64,000 nucleotides of DNA from Betaproteobacteria bacterium. GTDB lineage: Bacteria; Pseudomonadota; Gammaproteobacteria; Burkholderiales; Burkholderiaceae_C. The DNA is taken from NCBI GenBank assembly GCA_016704535.1, contig JADIZZ010000002.1, forward strand, positions 248,001-312,000. Direction: 5' to 3'. The translations under genes and the position numbers were made by a program. How positions within the stretch are numbered: the first letter of the stretch is position 1; each line of letters begins with the position of its first letter. Shown here in pieces: positions 51,466-61,192 of the stretch. Below the pieces are notes generated by a model, which ran no database searches, was not told the DNA's origin, and saw nothing but the letters and a program-made list of their open reading frames with translations.

Positions 51466-53388
51466 ATGGACGTGATCAGTCATCTCAAGGCTCGCTACGA
51501 GCGCACGCGCGAGGAAGAGATCTCGCTCGAGGACTACCTGGCCGAGTGCAAGCGCAACCCGCTGGCTTACGCCACCGCCGCCGAGCGCATGCTCAGGGCC
51601 ATCGGTGAGCCCGCCACGGTGGACACGCGCAACGACCCGCGCCTCTCGCGTCTGTTCGCGAACAAGGTGATCAAGGTCTACCCCGCCTTCGCAGAGTTCT
51701 ACGGCATGGAAGATGCCATCGAGCAGGTGGTGAGCTACTTCCGCCACGCCGCGCAAGGGCTGGAAGAGAAGAAGCAGATCCTCTACCTGCTGGGCCCGGT
51801 GGGCGGCGGCAAGAGCAGCATCGCCGAGCGGCTGAAGCAGCTGATGCAGGAAGTGCCCTTCTATGCGATCAAGGGCAGCCCGGTGAACGAGAGCCCGCTG
51901 GGCCTGTTCGACGTGGTGGAGGACGGCCCCATCCTGGAAAGCGAGTACGGCATCCCGCGGCGCTACCTCAACCGCATCCTGAGCCCCTGGGCGGTGAAGC
52001 GGCTGGAAGAGTTCGGCGGCGACATCCGCCAGTTCAAGGTCGTCAAGCGCCATCCCAGCATCCTCAAGCAGGTGGGCATCAGCAAGACCGAGCCCGGCGA
52101 CGAGAACAACCAGGACATCTCCAGCCTGGTCGGCAAGGTCGACATCCGCAAGCTCGAGGCCTACAGCCAGGACGATCCCGACGCCTACAGCTACAGCGGC
52201 GGCCTGTGCCTGGCCAACCAGGGGCTGCTGGAATTCGTCGAGATGTTCAAGGCGCCGATCAAGGTGCTGCACCCGCTGCTGACGGCCACGCAGGAAGGCA
52301 ACTTCAAGGGCACCGAAGGTTTCGGCGCCATCCCCTTCGACGGCGTGGTGCTGGCGCACAGCAACGAAAGTGAGTGGAAAGCCTTCCGCAACAACAAGAA
52401 CAACGAGGCCTTCCTCGACCGCATCTACATCGTCAAGGTGCCCTACTGCCTGCGTGTGAGCGAAGAGGTGAAGATCTACGAGAAGCTGCTGCGCAACTCG
52501 TCGCTGGCCCAGGCCACCTGCGCGCCGGGCACGCTGAAGATGATGAGCCAGTTCGCCATCCTCACGCGGCTGAAGGAGCCCGAGAACAGCAGCCTCTATT
52601 CCAAGATGCTCGTCTACGACGGCGAGAACCTGAAGGACACCGACCCGCGCGCCAAGAGCTACCAGGAGTACCGCGACTACGCCGGCGTCGACGAGGGAAT
52701 GAACGGTGTGAGCACACGCTTCGCGTACAAGATCCTGTCCAAGGTCTTCAACTTCGACAGCACCGAAGTCGCGGCAAACCCCGTGCATCTGATGTACGTG
52801 CTGGAACAGCAGATCGAGCGCGAGCAGTTCGCCAAAGAGGTGGAAGACAAGTACGTCGGCTACATCAAGGAACTGCTGGCGCCGCGTTACGCCGAGTTCA
52901 TCGGCAAGGAGATCCAGACCGCTTACCTGGAGAGTTATTCCGAGTACGGCCAGAACATCTTCGACCGCTACGTCACCTACGCCGACTACTGGATACAGGA
53001 CCACGAGTACCGCGACACCGACACCGGCGAGGTCTTCGACCGCGGTTCGTTGAACGCCGAACTGGAGAAGATCGAAAAGCCCGCGGGCATCGCCAACCCC
53101 AAGGACTTCCGCAACGAGATCGTCAACTTCGTGCTGCGCGCGCGCGCCAACAATCAGGGCAAGAACCCGGTGTGGACGAGCTACGAGAAGCTGCGCACCG
53201 TGATCGAGAAGAAGATGTTCAGCAACACCGAGGAGCTGTTGCCGGTGATCAGCTTCAACGCCAAGGCCAGCGCCGACGAAGCCAAGAAGCACGAGGACTT
53301 CGTGACGCGCATGGTGGCCAAGGGCTACACGCAGAAACAGGTGCGCTTGTTGTGCGAGTGGTACCTGCGGGTGAGGAAGAGTTCATGA
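51466..53388 (+). CDS. prkA: PrkA (YeaG) serine protein kinase
   Basis: 640 aa from ATG at 51466 (GGAG upstream). The AAA+ part starts with LLGPVGGGKSSIAERLK (Walker A, about 110-125); the C-terminal third resembles a Hanks-like kinase but lacks a clear HRD motif. The sequence MDVISHLKARYERTREEEISLEDYL is the typical opening. In Bacillus and E. coli PrkA/YeaG acts with YeaH and in starvation adaptation. It is followed by a repeat-bearing 113-bp gap, then yeaH and spoVR on the same strand. Confidence 0.95.
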   Translation: MDVISHLKARYERTREEEISLEDYLAECKRNPLAYATAAERMLRAIGEPATVDTRNDPRLSRLFANKVIKVYPAFAEFYGMEDAIEQVVSYFRHAAQGLEEKKQILYLLGPVGGGKSSIAERLKQLMQEVPFYAIKGSPVNESPLGLFDVVEDGPILESEYGIPRRYLNRILSPWAVKRLEEFGGDIRQFKVVKRHPSILKQVGISKTEPGDENNQDISSLVGKVDIRKLEAYSQDDPDAYSYSGGLCLANQGLLEFVEMFKAPIKVLHPLLTATQEGNFKGTEGFGAIPFDGVVLAHSNESEWKAFRNNKNNEAFLDRIYIVKVPYCLRVSEEVKIYEKLLRNSSLAQATCAPGTLKMMSQFAILTRLKEPENSSLYSKMLVYDGENLKDTDPRAKSYQEYRDYAGVDEGMNGVSTRFAYKILSKVFNFDSTEVAANPVHLMYVLEQQIEREQFAKEVEDKYVGYIKELLAPRYAEFIGKEIQTAYLESYSEYGQNIFDRYVTYADYWIQDHEYRDTDTGEVFDRGSLNAELEKIEKPAGIANPKDFRNEIVNFVLRARANNQGKNPVWTSYEKLRTVIEKKMFSNTEELLPVISFNAKASADEAKKHEDFVTRMVAKGYTQKQVRLLCEWYLRVRKSS

Positions 53389-53400
53389 GGCGGTGCCCGA

Positions 53401-53497
53401 GGGACACCAAGCTTCCCGCCGCGGAACCGGCTCTGCCGGGCCGCTGGCGGACGGCCCCCTCGGGGGGTAGCGAGCGCTAGCGAGCTTGGGGGTCCAC
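53401..53497. repeat. Dispersed-repeat-like element between prkA and yeaH
   Basis: GC-rich 97-bp segment with CCCCCTCGGGGGG followed by TAGCGAGC repeated twice (GC between) and CTTGGGGGTCC. Elements of this type (ccccct..ggggg-tagcgagcg..gagcttggggg) are scattered through betaproteobacterial genomes. It contributes hairpin-forming sequence to the operon mRNA. Confidence 0.5.
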
Positions 53498-53501
53498 ATT
53501 C

Positions 53502-54791
53502 ATGCAGCAGATCATCGACAGACGACTCGCGGGCAAGAACAAGTCGATCGGCAACCGCGAGCGCTTCCTGCGTCGCCACAAGGAGCAGATCCGCGAGGCA
53601 GTGAAGCGTGCCATCGACGGCCGCAGCATCAGCGACGTCGAGCGAGGCGAGGATATCCACATCCCGAAGAAGGACCTCAGCGAACCCGTCTTCGGCCACG
53701 GCCAGGGCGGCATGCGCGAGACGGTTCACCCGGGCAACAAGGAGTACGTGCAGGGCGACCGCATCGAGCGACCCAAGGGCGGGCAGGGCGGCGGTGGCAG
53801 CGGCAAGGGCCAGGCCAGCGACAGCGGCGAAGGCGAAGACGACTTCGTCTTCTCTCTGAGCAAGGAAGAGTTCATGCAGGTCTTCTTCGAGGACTTGGCG
53901 CTGCCCGACCTCGTGCGCACGCAGCTCGCCGAGGTACCCGAGTTCAAGAGCCAGCGCGCGGGCTTCTCGGCCGACGGCACGCCCAACAATCTGCATGTGG
54001 TGCGCAGCATGCGTGGCGCCCTGGGGCGCCGCATCGCGCTGGGTAACGCGCCGCGACGTGAATTGCAGGCGATGGAAGAGCGCCTGGCACGGATGAAGGC
54101 CGCGCTGCAGCCCGGCGACGCCATCGCCGAAGCCGAGATCAAGGCCCTGGCCGAGGAGATCGCCAAGCTGCGCGTGCGTGTCGAACGCATCCCCTACCTC
54201 GACCCCATCGACCTGCGCTACCGCAGCCGCATCAAGGTGCCGGTGCCCACCAGCAAGGCGGTGATGTTCTGCCTGATGGACGTGAGCGGCAGCATGGACG
54301 AAGGCCGCAAGGAGCTGAGCAAGCGCTTCTTCATCCTGCTCTACCTCTTCCTGACGCGGCATTACGAAAAGATCGACCTCGTCTTCATCCGCCACCACAC
54401 GCAGGCCGCCGAGGTCGACGAGGAGAACTTCTTCCACGCCCGCGAAACCGGCGGTACGGTGGTCAGCAGCGCGCTGGTGCTGATGGAAGAGATCATCCGC
54501 GCGCGCTACGACCCGAGCCAGTGGAACATCTACGGTGCGCAGGCCAGCGACGGTGACAACTGGCACCACGACAGCGGCCGTTGCCGCGAGATTCTCAACG
54601 ACAAGCTGCTGCCGCTGGTGCGCTACTTCGCCTACGTCCAGGTGGCCGAGGAAGAGCAGAACCTGTGGGACGAGTACACCCAGCTGCTGGACGTCAACAA
54701 GCACTTTGCGATGCGCAAGGCGGTGGAGGCGAGCCAGATCTACCCGGTATTCCGCGACCTGTTCAAGAAGGAAGGCGCAAAGGCGGCATGA
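53502..54791 (+). CDS. yeaH: DUF444 / YeaH family protein
   Basis: 429 aa. QQIIDRRLAGKNKSIGNRERFLRRHK is the family opening, and a Gly/Ser-rich hinge around residues 88-105 precedes SLSKEEFMQVFFEDLALPDL. The C-terminal von Willebrand A-like domain has MIDAS motif DVSGSMDEGRK (about 258-268). YeaH is the partner of PrkA/YeaG in E. coli; a scaffold role is inferred. Its stop overlaps the spoVR start (ATGA). Confidence 0.95.
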   Translation: MQQIIDRRLAGKNKSIGNRERFLRRHKEQIREAVKRAIDGRSISDVERGEDIHIPKKDLSEPVFGHGQGGMRETVHPGNKEYVQGDRIERPKGGQGGGGSGKGQASDSGEGEDDFVFSLSKEEFMQVFFEDLALPDLVRTQLAEVPEFKSQRAGFSADGTPNNLHVVRSMRGALGRRIALGNAPRRELQAMEERLARMKAALQPGDAIAEAEIKALAEEIAKLRVRVERIPYLDPIDLRYRSRIKVPVPTSKAVMFCLMDVSGSMDEGRKELSKRFFILLYLFLTRHYEKIDLVFIRHHTQAAEVDEENFFHARETGGTVVSSALVLMEEIIRARYDPSQWNIYGAQASDGDNWHHDSGRCREILNDKLLPLVRYFAYVQVAEEEQNLWDEYTQLLDVNKHFAMRKAVEASQIYPVFRDLFKKEGAKAA

Positions 54792-56344
54792 AGATCAAGC
54801 CACTCTCGCTGGACCAGCCGCTGCCGCTGGCGCAACGCCCCAGCGAACACCTGCCCGCGCCCAGCGACTGGAGCTTCGAGCTCATCGACCAGTACCACCG
54901 CGTCATCCGCGCCACGGCCGAACGCTACGGCCTGGACACCTACCCGAACCAGCTCGAGATCATCACCGCCGAGCAGATGATGGACGCCTACGCCAGCGTG
55001 GGCATGCCGGTGAACTACCGCCACTGGAGCTACGGCAAGGAGTTCATTGCCACCGAGAAGAACTACAAGCGCGGCCACATGGGCCTGGCCTACGAGATCG
55101 TCATCAACAGCAACCCCTGCATCAGCTACCTGATGGAGGAGAACACGCTGGCCATGCAGGCCCTGGTGATCGCACACGCCGCCTACGGCCACAACAGCTT
55201 CTTCAAGGGCAACTACCTCTTCCGCATGTGGACCGACGCGGCGTCGATCATCGACTACCTGGTCTACGCGAAGAACTACGTCGCGGCCTGCGAAGAGAAG
55301 CACGGTCTCGACGCGGTGGAGAGTTTCCTCGACAGCTGCCACGCGCTGCAGAACCACGGCGTCGACCGCTACCGCCGCCCCAGCCGCAAGAGCCTGGCGC
55401 AGGAACTGGCCGAACGCATCGACCGCGAGGCCTACGCGCAACAGCAGGTCAACGACCTGTGGCGCACCTTGCCACGCGCCACGCTCAAAGAAGGCGCCAC
55501 GCCCGAGGCAAAACGTTTCCCCGACGAGCCACAGGAGAACCTGCTCTATTTCATCGAGAAGAACGCGCCGCTGCTGGAACCCTGGCAGCGCGAGATCGTT
55601 CGCATCGTGCGCAAGGTGGCGCAGTACTTCTACCCACAGCGCCAGACCCAGGTGATGAACGAGGGCTGGGCCACCTTCTGGCACCACAAGCTGCTGAACA
55701 CGATGTACGACGACGGTTTCCTGACCGACGGTGTGATGATCGAGTGGCTGACCTCGCACACCAACGTCGTCTACCAGCCCCCAGTGGGCCACCGCGCCTA
55801 CAGCGGCATCAACCCGTACGCCTTGGGCTTCGCGATGTACACCGACATCAAGCGCATCTGCGAAGCACCCACCGAAGAAGACCGCGCCTGGTTCCCCGAC
55901 ATCGCCGGCAAGCCCTGGCTGCCGGTGCTCGATCACGCCATGCGCAACTTCAAGGACGAGAGCTTCATCGGCCAGTACCTGAGCCCGAAGCTGATGCGCG
56001 AGCTGCGCCTGTTTGCCATCACCGACGACGAGAAGCAGGGTGAGCTGGAAGTCAGCGCCATCCACGACGACAGCGGCTACAAGCGCGTGCGCGAGGCCTT
56101 GTCGCACCAGTACGACCTGGGTTCGCGTGAACCCAACATCCAGGTCTGGAACGTCAACCTGCGGGGTGACCGTTCACTGACGCTGCGTCACTTTCAGCAC
56201 AACGACCGGCCGCTGCACGACAGCGGGCAGGAGGTGCTGAAGCACGTGGCGCGGTTGTGGGGCTTCGGCGTGCAGCTGGAAAGCGCCAATGCCAAGGGTG
56301 AGGTGACCAAGCGCTGGAGCGTGCCTGGGCCGGCGCCTGCTTGA
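54788..56344 (+). CDS. spoVR: SpoVR family protein
   Basis: 518 aa. WSFELIDQYHRVIRATAERYGLDTYPNQLEIITAEQMMDAY in outline marks the family, with MPVNYRHWSYGKEF, EIVINSNPCISYLMEEN and MNEGWATFWHH as conserved blocks. Named for a Bacillus spore-cortex gene, but in proteobacteria it is co-transcribed with prkA and yeaH and acts outside sporulation. A decayed copy of its last ~75 codons lies at 61918-62148. Confidence 0.95.
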   Translation: MKIKPLSLDQPLPLAQRPSEHLPAPSDWSFELIDQYHRVIRATAERYGLDTYPNQLEIITAEQMMDAYASVGMPVNYRHWSYGKEFIATEKNYKRGHMGLAYEIVINSNPCISYLMEENTLAMQALVIAHAAYGHNSFFKGNYLFRMWTDAASIIDYLVYAKNYVAACEEKHGLDAVESFLDSCHALQNHGVDRYRRPSRKSLAQELAERIDREAYAQQQVNDLWRTLPRATLKEGATPEAKRFPDEPQENLLYFIEKNAPLLEPWQREIVRIVRKVAQYFYPQRQTQVMNEGWATFWHHKLLNTMYDDGFLTDGVMIEWLTSHTNVVYQPPVGHRAYSGINPYALGFAMYTDIKRICEAPTEEDRAWFPDIAGKPWLPVLDHAMRNFKDESFIGQYLSPKLMRELRLFAITDDEKQGELEVSAIHDDSGYKRVREALSHQYDLGSREPNIQVWNVNLRGDRSLTLRHFQHNDRPLHDSGQEVLKHVARLWGFGVQLESANAKGEVTKRWSVPGPAPA

Positions 56345-56548
56345 GCAGGTCGCCGACGTGCGGGCCTTGCTCGTCCACGGCCTCGGCGGTGCCGGCCTGG
56401 TGGGCAACGGCAGCGCGGACCCCGCGGTGTGACGTACAGCCGCTGGAGCCCTTCATTTGAGTGTGAACGTGCCTCTAAGATGTGAAGTTGAGTTACGCAG
56501 CGAGTTACAGCTGGCAAACTCCGCCTATTCGCCCGAGAGCCCGCACGC
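56345..56548. other. Gap before the HDOD-kinase gene
   Basis: 204 bp with no ORF. It is AT-richer toward 56450-56510 than its surroundings, consistent with a promoter, but no -35/-10 pair fits well. No T-run terminator follows spoVR. Confidence 0.3.
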
Positions 56549-58729
56549 TTGCACACGATCCCCAGTCAGACACTCGAAGCGCTTGAGTCGCTGGAGCTGC
56601 CGACGCCGCCTGCGGCCTTGCTGACCTTCCTGAAAGCGGTGCGCAGTGACGCCGCTTCCATGGACGAAATGGCCGAGCTGGTGCGGCGCGAGCCGTCGCT
56701 GGCGGCGCGCATCCTGACGGTGGCGAACTCCGCGGCCTTCCACGCCGGGGGCGAGTTGCGCAGCCTTCGTCAGTCGCTGCAGGTGCTGGGGATGCGCACC
56801 TTGCACAGCGTTGCGGCCTGCTTGGCCGTGCGCGAGACCTTCTCCGGGCTGCCCGGCAGCCGCGCGGGTGACCTGGACGGCTTCTGGCGCCATTCGCTCC
56901 TGGTCGCCGAGCTGGCCCAGGTCATTGCGGCCGAGACCGGTCAGGTCGACCCCGAGGAAGCCTATCTCGGCGGTCTGCTGCACGACGTGGGCCAGTTGCT
57001 GCTTCTGGGTGGCCTGGGTGCGCGCTACGGCACCCTGCTGGCCGAGGCTGCCGGCGCCGAGCCCGCTCTGGTGCCGCTGGAGCAGGCCGCTTTGTCGACC
57101 GACCACGCTGCCGTCGGCGCCTGGCTCATCGACCGCTGGCGGCTGCCGTCGTTCCTGTCCGACGCCGTGCGCTTCCATCACCTGCGCCTGGAGGACGTGG
57201 CCGCAGCCGACATGCTGACGCGTGTGCTGTGGGCGGCGCATGCCTGCGAGGCCCTTGCCGCCAACGAAGCCCCCGACGCCGCGGACTTCGAGCTGGTCGG
57301 CCAGTTGGTGGGCGTGCCCTCGCTGCTGCTGGCTCGCCTTTACGGGCAGGCGCAGGCCAGCGTGGCGGCGCTGGCCTCCGCGCTGGGTGTCGACGCGTCC
57401 AACGCGTCGTCCAGCCTGCCCGTGTGGCGGCCACCGCCCGCGGCGTCACCTTCCGACCCCCAGCGCGAGGGGCTGCGCGACACCGTGGCTTCGATGGCGG
57501 CGCTGCAGCCCTTGCAGCACGAGCTCGCCTCGGCTGACAGCGAGTCCCAGTTGCTGGGCGCGGCGCGCGAGTCGGCGCGCATCCTCTTCGGCGTGCGCGA
57601 CGTCGTCTTTCTGCTGCGCATGGGTGCCGGCGCGTCGCTGTCGGCGCTGTCGCTGCCCGGCCAGCCGCCGCAACTGCAGAAACTGCAGCTCAGCCTGCAA
57701 CCGCCGGTGGCCGGTGCCTGCGGGCGCGCGGCGTTGGCCGGCCGTGTCTGTTCGACCTTCGAGACGGGCCCGGCGGGGCCGCTGGCCATCACCGACCTGC
57801 AGCTCGCCCGCGCGCTGGGTGCCGAAGGCTTGCTGTGCGTGCCGATGGCTGCCGGCGGCGCAGTCCAGGGCGTGATGGTCTGCCCGGTCGGGCGCCTGCA
57901 GGCCGAACGACTCGAGCAGCGCCTGGCGCTGCTGAGCAGCTTTGCCGGACTGCTGGCAGGGCACCTGGAGTCCTGGCGCACCTTGCGCGAGCGCGACCGT
58001 GAGCAGCAGGCCGCCACCGCCGACCGTTTGCGCCTGCGCGATCGCCAGGTAGCGCACGAGGTGAGCAACCCGCTGGGCATCATCAAGAACTACCTGAACA
58101 TCGTCCGCCGCAAGCTGCCCGACGGCGTGCAACTGGGCGACGAACTGGATGTGCTGCACGAGGAGATCGACCGCGTGGCGCGCATCGTGCGGCAGCTGGG
58201 CGAGCCCGCGGCCGAGCCCGACACCAGCAGCCAAGGCGGTCTGGTGGATCTCAACGCCGCCGTCGACAGTCTGCGTTCGCTTTATGGTGAGCCGCTGTTC
58301 GGCCGCGCAGGTGTGAAACTGGTGCTGGAGCTGCAGACCCCGCTGGCACCGGCCCGAGCCGACCGCGACAGCGTGCGACAGCTGCTGCTGAACCTGTGGA
58401 AGAACGCTGCCGAAGCCCTGCCTGTGGGCGCGCAGGTGACGACCTCCACCGCCGATCACATCCACCGCGACGGCCGCCTCTATACCCAGCTGTGTGTGGC
58501 CGACAACGGGCCCGGCCTGCCTGCCGACGTGATGGCTTCGCTTTTCAAGCCCCTGGGTGCCGCGCGCCGCGCCGGGCATGGCGGCATGGGCTTGTCCATC
58601 GTCCATTCGCTGGTCACACGCCTGGGTGGCCATGTGTCCTGCCAGAGCCTGCCCGGCCGCGGTGCGCGCTTCTTCGTGCTGCTGCCCCAGGGCGTGCCGA
58701 ACGCCAACGCCAATCAGGGGTCTGCATGA
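56549..58729 (+). CDS. HDOD-GAF-histidine kinase hybrid
   Basis: 726 aa from TTG at 56549. Residues ~10-210: HDOD domain (ELPTPPAALLTFLKAV, AARILTVANSAAFHAGGELRSL, GGLLHDVGQLLLLGG). Residues ~330-480: GAF-like sensor (ACGRAALAGRVCSTFE, EGLLCVPMAAGG). Residues ~495-570: HisKA with phospho-His in RQVAHEVSNPLGIIKNY. Residues ~600-720: HATPase with NLWKNAAEAL (N box), DNGPGLP (G1) and GHGGMGLSIVHSLV (G2). The stop overlaps the start of the response regulator gene (ATGA), a coupled pair. The Cys-containing GAF segment may bind a ligand. Confidence 0.9.
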   Translation: MHTIPSQTLEALESLELPTPPAALLTFLKAVRSDAASMDEMAELVRREPSLAARILTVANSAAFHAGGELRSLRQSLQVLGMRTLHSVAACLAVRETFSGLPGSRAGDLDGFWRHSLLVAELAQVIAAETGQVDPEEAYLGGLLHDVGQLLLLGGLGARYGTLLAEAAGAEPALVPLEQAALSTDHAAVGAWLIDRWRLPSFLSDAVRFHHLRLEDVAAADMLTRVLWAAHACEALAANEAPDAADFELVGQLVGVPSLLLARLYGQAQASVAALASALGVDASNASSSLPVWRPPPAASPSDPQREGLRDTVASMAALQPLQHELASADSESQLLGAARESARILFGVRDVVFLLRMGAGASLSALSLPGQPPQLQKLQLSLQPPVAGACGRAALAGRVCSTFETGPAGPLAITDLQLARALGAEGLLCVPMAAGGAVQGVMVCPVGRLQAERLEQRLALLSSFAGLLAGHLESWRTLRERDREQQAATADRLRLRDRQVAHEVSNPLGIIKNYLNIVRRKLPDGVQLGDELDVLHEEIDRVARIVRQLGEPAAEPDTSSQGGLVDLNAAVDSLRSLYGEPLFGRAGVKLVLELQTPLAPARADRDSVRQLLLNLWKNAAEALPVGAQVTTSTADHIHRDGRLYTQLCVADNGPGLPADVMASLFKPLGAARRAGHGGMGLSIVHSLVTRLGGHVSCQSLPGRGARFFVLLPQGVPNANANQGSA

Positions 58730-60918
58730 ACGCCATGGGCCACTCCATCGAGCCGCCCCCGGGTTTGCCGGGCACGCCGCGCTTGTTGCTGGTCGACGAC
58801 GACGCACGCCTGCGCACCAGCTTCCGCCTGCTGCTGGAACAGCCCGGGCGCGAGATCAGCGAAGCCGCCTCTGGCGAGGAGGCGCTGACGACCTTGAAGC
58901 TGCGCGACTTCGACCTCGTGCTGCTCGACATCGGTCTGCCCGGCATATCGGGGCTGGACGTGTTGCGCTGGGTGGCGGAGCACAAGCCGAGCATCGGCGT
59001 GATGATGGTCAGCGGCCAGCGCGAGCTGGAAGCCGCGGTGCGCGCGCTTCGACATGGTGCGGTGGACTTCGTGCGCAAGCCGGACGACCTGGACTTCCTT
59101 CCTGAACGCGTGGAGCAGACGCTGCTGCGCCTGAACCTGCAGCGTGAACACGCGCAGATGACGGCGAAGCTGGCGCAGTCCGAGCGCCTGCACCGCTTCC
59201 TGGTGGAAAGCTCGCCCGACATCGTCTACACGCTGGACGAAGGCGGCTACTTCGTCTACATCAACCCGCGCATCGAGTCGCTGCTCGGCTATGCGCGCAG
59301 CGAACTTCTGGGGGGTCATTACGCGCAGATCGTGCACGAGGACGATCTCGCGCTGGCACGGCACGCTTTCGCCGAGAGGCGCAGCGACGAGCGCGCCTCG
59401 ACCAACATCGAATTGCGCCTGCTCTGCAACCCGAACGCGCAACCCGGCCGGTCTCATCGCCATTTGGTCACCACGGTCAGTGCGATGGGCGTTTACGAAT
59501 TTGACGTGGCCACCGAGGCCCCGCGCCAGCGTCGACGCTTCATGGGCTCATATGGCGTGGTGCGCGACATCAGCGAGCGCAAGCGCGCCGAAGAGACCAT
59601 CAGCTTCCAGGCCCTGCACGACCAGCTGACCGACCTGCCCAACCGGCGCCTGTTCAAGGACCACCTCCAGCTGGCGTTGGTGCAGGCTGAACGGCGCGGC
59701 CAGCTGGTGGGGGTGATGTTCATCGACATCGACCGCTTCAAACTCGTCAACGACACCTACGGCCACCTGCACGGCGACGAGCTGCTGCGCAGCTTTGCGC
59801 AGCGCCTGCGTGCCTGCGTGCGTGCCGGCGACACGGTGGCGCGCCAGGGCGGAGACGAGTTCACCGTGCTGCTGCCCGATCTGCTCAACGTAGACGACGC
59901 CTTGCCGATCGCGCAGAAGATCCTGGCCGAGCTGGACGAACCCTTCCTCATCGGTGAGCGCGAATTCCGTGCCACCGCCAGCCTGGGCATCTCCACCTAC
60001 CCGCGGGACGGCCTCACTGCCGAGCAACTGCTGCAGAACGCCGATATCGCGATGTACCAGGTCAAGAGCGGCGGCCGTAACGGCGGGCGCATGTTCAATG
60101 CCGACATGAACACCGGCTACATCAAGCGCCTGGCGCTCGAGAACGACCTTCGTGACGCCATCGCGCAGGGGCAGTTCGAGGCGCATTACCAGCCCCAGGT
60201 CAGCCTGCGGCTGGGCCGCGTGGTGGGCGCGGAACTGCTGATTCGCTGGCGCCATCCCGCGCTGGGGCTGCTGATGCCCGGGCAGTTCATCGCGGTGGCC
60301 GAGGAAACCGGGCTGATCTGCGGCCTGAGCGACTGGGTGCTCGAGCAGGCTTGCCGCCAGCTGGCGCTGTGGCACCAGGCCGGCTTTTCGCACCTGCGTG
60401 TGTCGGTGAACCTGTCTCCACTGGAGCTGGCGCGCACCGACATCGTCGAACGCGTGACCACCCCCATGCTGCGCTACGGCCTGCCTGCCGGCTCGCTGGA
60501 AATCGAGATCACCGAGAACATGCTGCTGGAAGAGGGCCCCAGCATCGTCGACAAGCTCGAGTGCCTGCGCCAGCAGGGCGTGCGCGTGGCCATCGACGAC
60601 TTCGGTACGCGCTATTCGTCGTTGAACTACCTGCGCCGCTTCCCCATCCACTGCCTGAAGATCGACCAGTCCTTCGTGCGCGATCTGACGCCGGACGGCG
60701 TCGAGTCCCCCATCATCCAGGCCATCGTCGGCATCGCACGCGGCTTCAACCTGCACCTCGTGGCCGAGGGGGTCGAAACCGAGTACCAGTTGCACGCATT
60801 GCAGGCCCTGGGTTGCGACGAGGTGCAGGGCTACCTGCTGGGCCGGCCGATGACGGCCGAGGCCATGACTACCGTACTGGCCACCCCGCCGCTGCTGCCG
60901 GTGCCGCAGGACGGCTGA
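58726..60918 (+). CDS. Response regulator-PAS-GGDEF-EAL protein
   Basis: 730 aa from ATG at 58726. REC domain: Asp24-26, phospho-acceptor Asp68 in LVLLDIGLPG and Lys in FVRKPDD. PAS about 160-285 (SPDIVYTLDEGGYFVYINPRIESLLGY region). GGDEF about 305-465: intact GGDEF at ~375, with an RAGD I-site five residues before. EAL about 480-725: GAELLIRW (EAL-type, ELL variant), ENMLLEEG, DDFGTRYSS and KIDQSFVRDL. It should synthesise and/or degrade c-di-GMP under the preceding kinase, as inferred from coupling. Confidence 0.93.
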   Translation: MNAMGHSIEPPPGLPGTPRLLLVDDDARLRTSFRLLLEQPGREISEAASGEEALTTLKLRDFDLVLLDIGLPGISGLDVLRWVAEHKPSIGVMMVSGQRELEAAVRALRHGAVDFVRKPDDLDFLPERVEQTLLRLNLQREHAQMTAKLAQSERLHRFLVESSPDIVYTLDEGGYFVYINPRIESLLGYARSELLGGHYAQIVHEDDLALARHAFAERRSDERASTNIELRLLCNPNAQPGRSHRHLVTTVSAMGVYEFDVATEAPRQRRRFMGSYGVVRDISERKRAEETISFQALHDQLTDLPNRRLFKDHLQLALVQAERRGQLVGVMFIDIDRFKLVNDTYGHLHGDELLRSFAQRLRACVRAGDTVARQGGDEFTVLLPDLLNVDDALPIAQKILAELDEPFLIGEREFRATASLGISTYPRDGLTAEQLLQNADIAMYQVKSGGRNGGRMFNADMNTGYIKRLALENDLRDAIAQGQFEAHYQPQVSLRLGRVVGAELLIRWRHPALGLLMPGQFIAVAEETGLICGLSDWVLEQACRQLALWHQAGFSHLRVSVNLSPLELARTDIVERVTTPMLRYGLPAGSLEIEITENMLLEEGPSIVDKLECLRQQGVRVAIDDFGTRYSSLNYLRRFPIHCLKIDQSFVRDLTPDGVESPIIQAIVGIARGFNLHLVAEGVETEYQLHALQALGCDEVQGYLLGRPMTAEAMTTVLATPPLLPVPQDG

Positions 60919-60942
60919 GCGCCGCCGGGCGGCGGCTCCGAC

Positions 60943-60979
60943 TAAAAAGGGTCAGGTCTTGCCTTTTGCCAAGATCAGA
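60943..60979. repeat. REP-like imperfect inverted repeat
   Basis: GGGTCAGGTCTTG and CAAGATCAGACCC (11 of 13 paired) flank about 10 nt. Such gggtcag...ctgaccc units resemble REP sequences tied to REP-associated transposases in this group; no transposase gene is here. A 6-bp hairpin GCCGCC/GGCGGC lies at 60921-60936. Confidence 0.5.
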
Positions 60980-61192
60980 CCCCCCGAGCCCCACGCTCCC
61001 GCCTATCGCCCACCGCCTTCGCCAGGGGACCTCTGATGAACGATGGCAGGAGTCGCGCCCCATTTCTCTCGAGGCCGGCCTGTTCTTGCTTCCCCGTCCA
61101 CCAGGCCCGTGCAACGGCGCTGGCCCGAGCTGTGCCCGGCGACTCGCCCAGGTCCAATCGACCGGACGTGCCGGCGACTGAAGACCCGCGCC

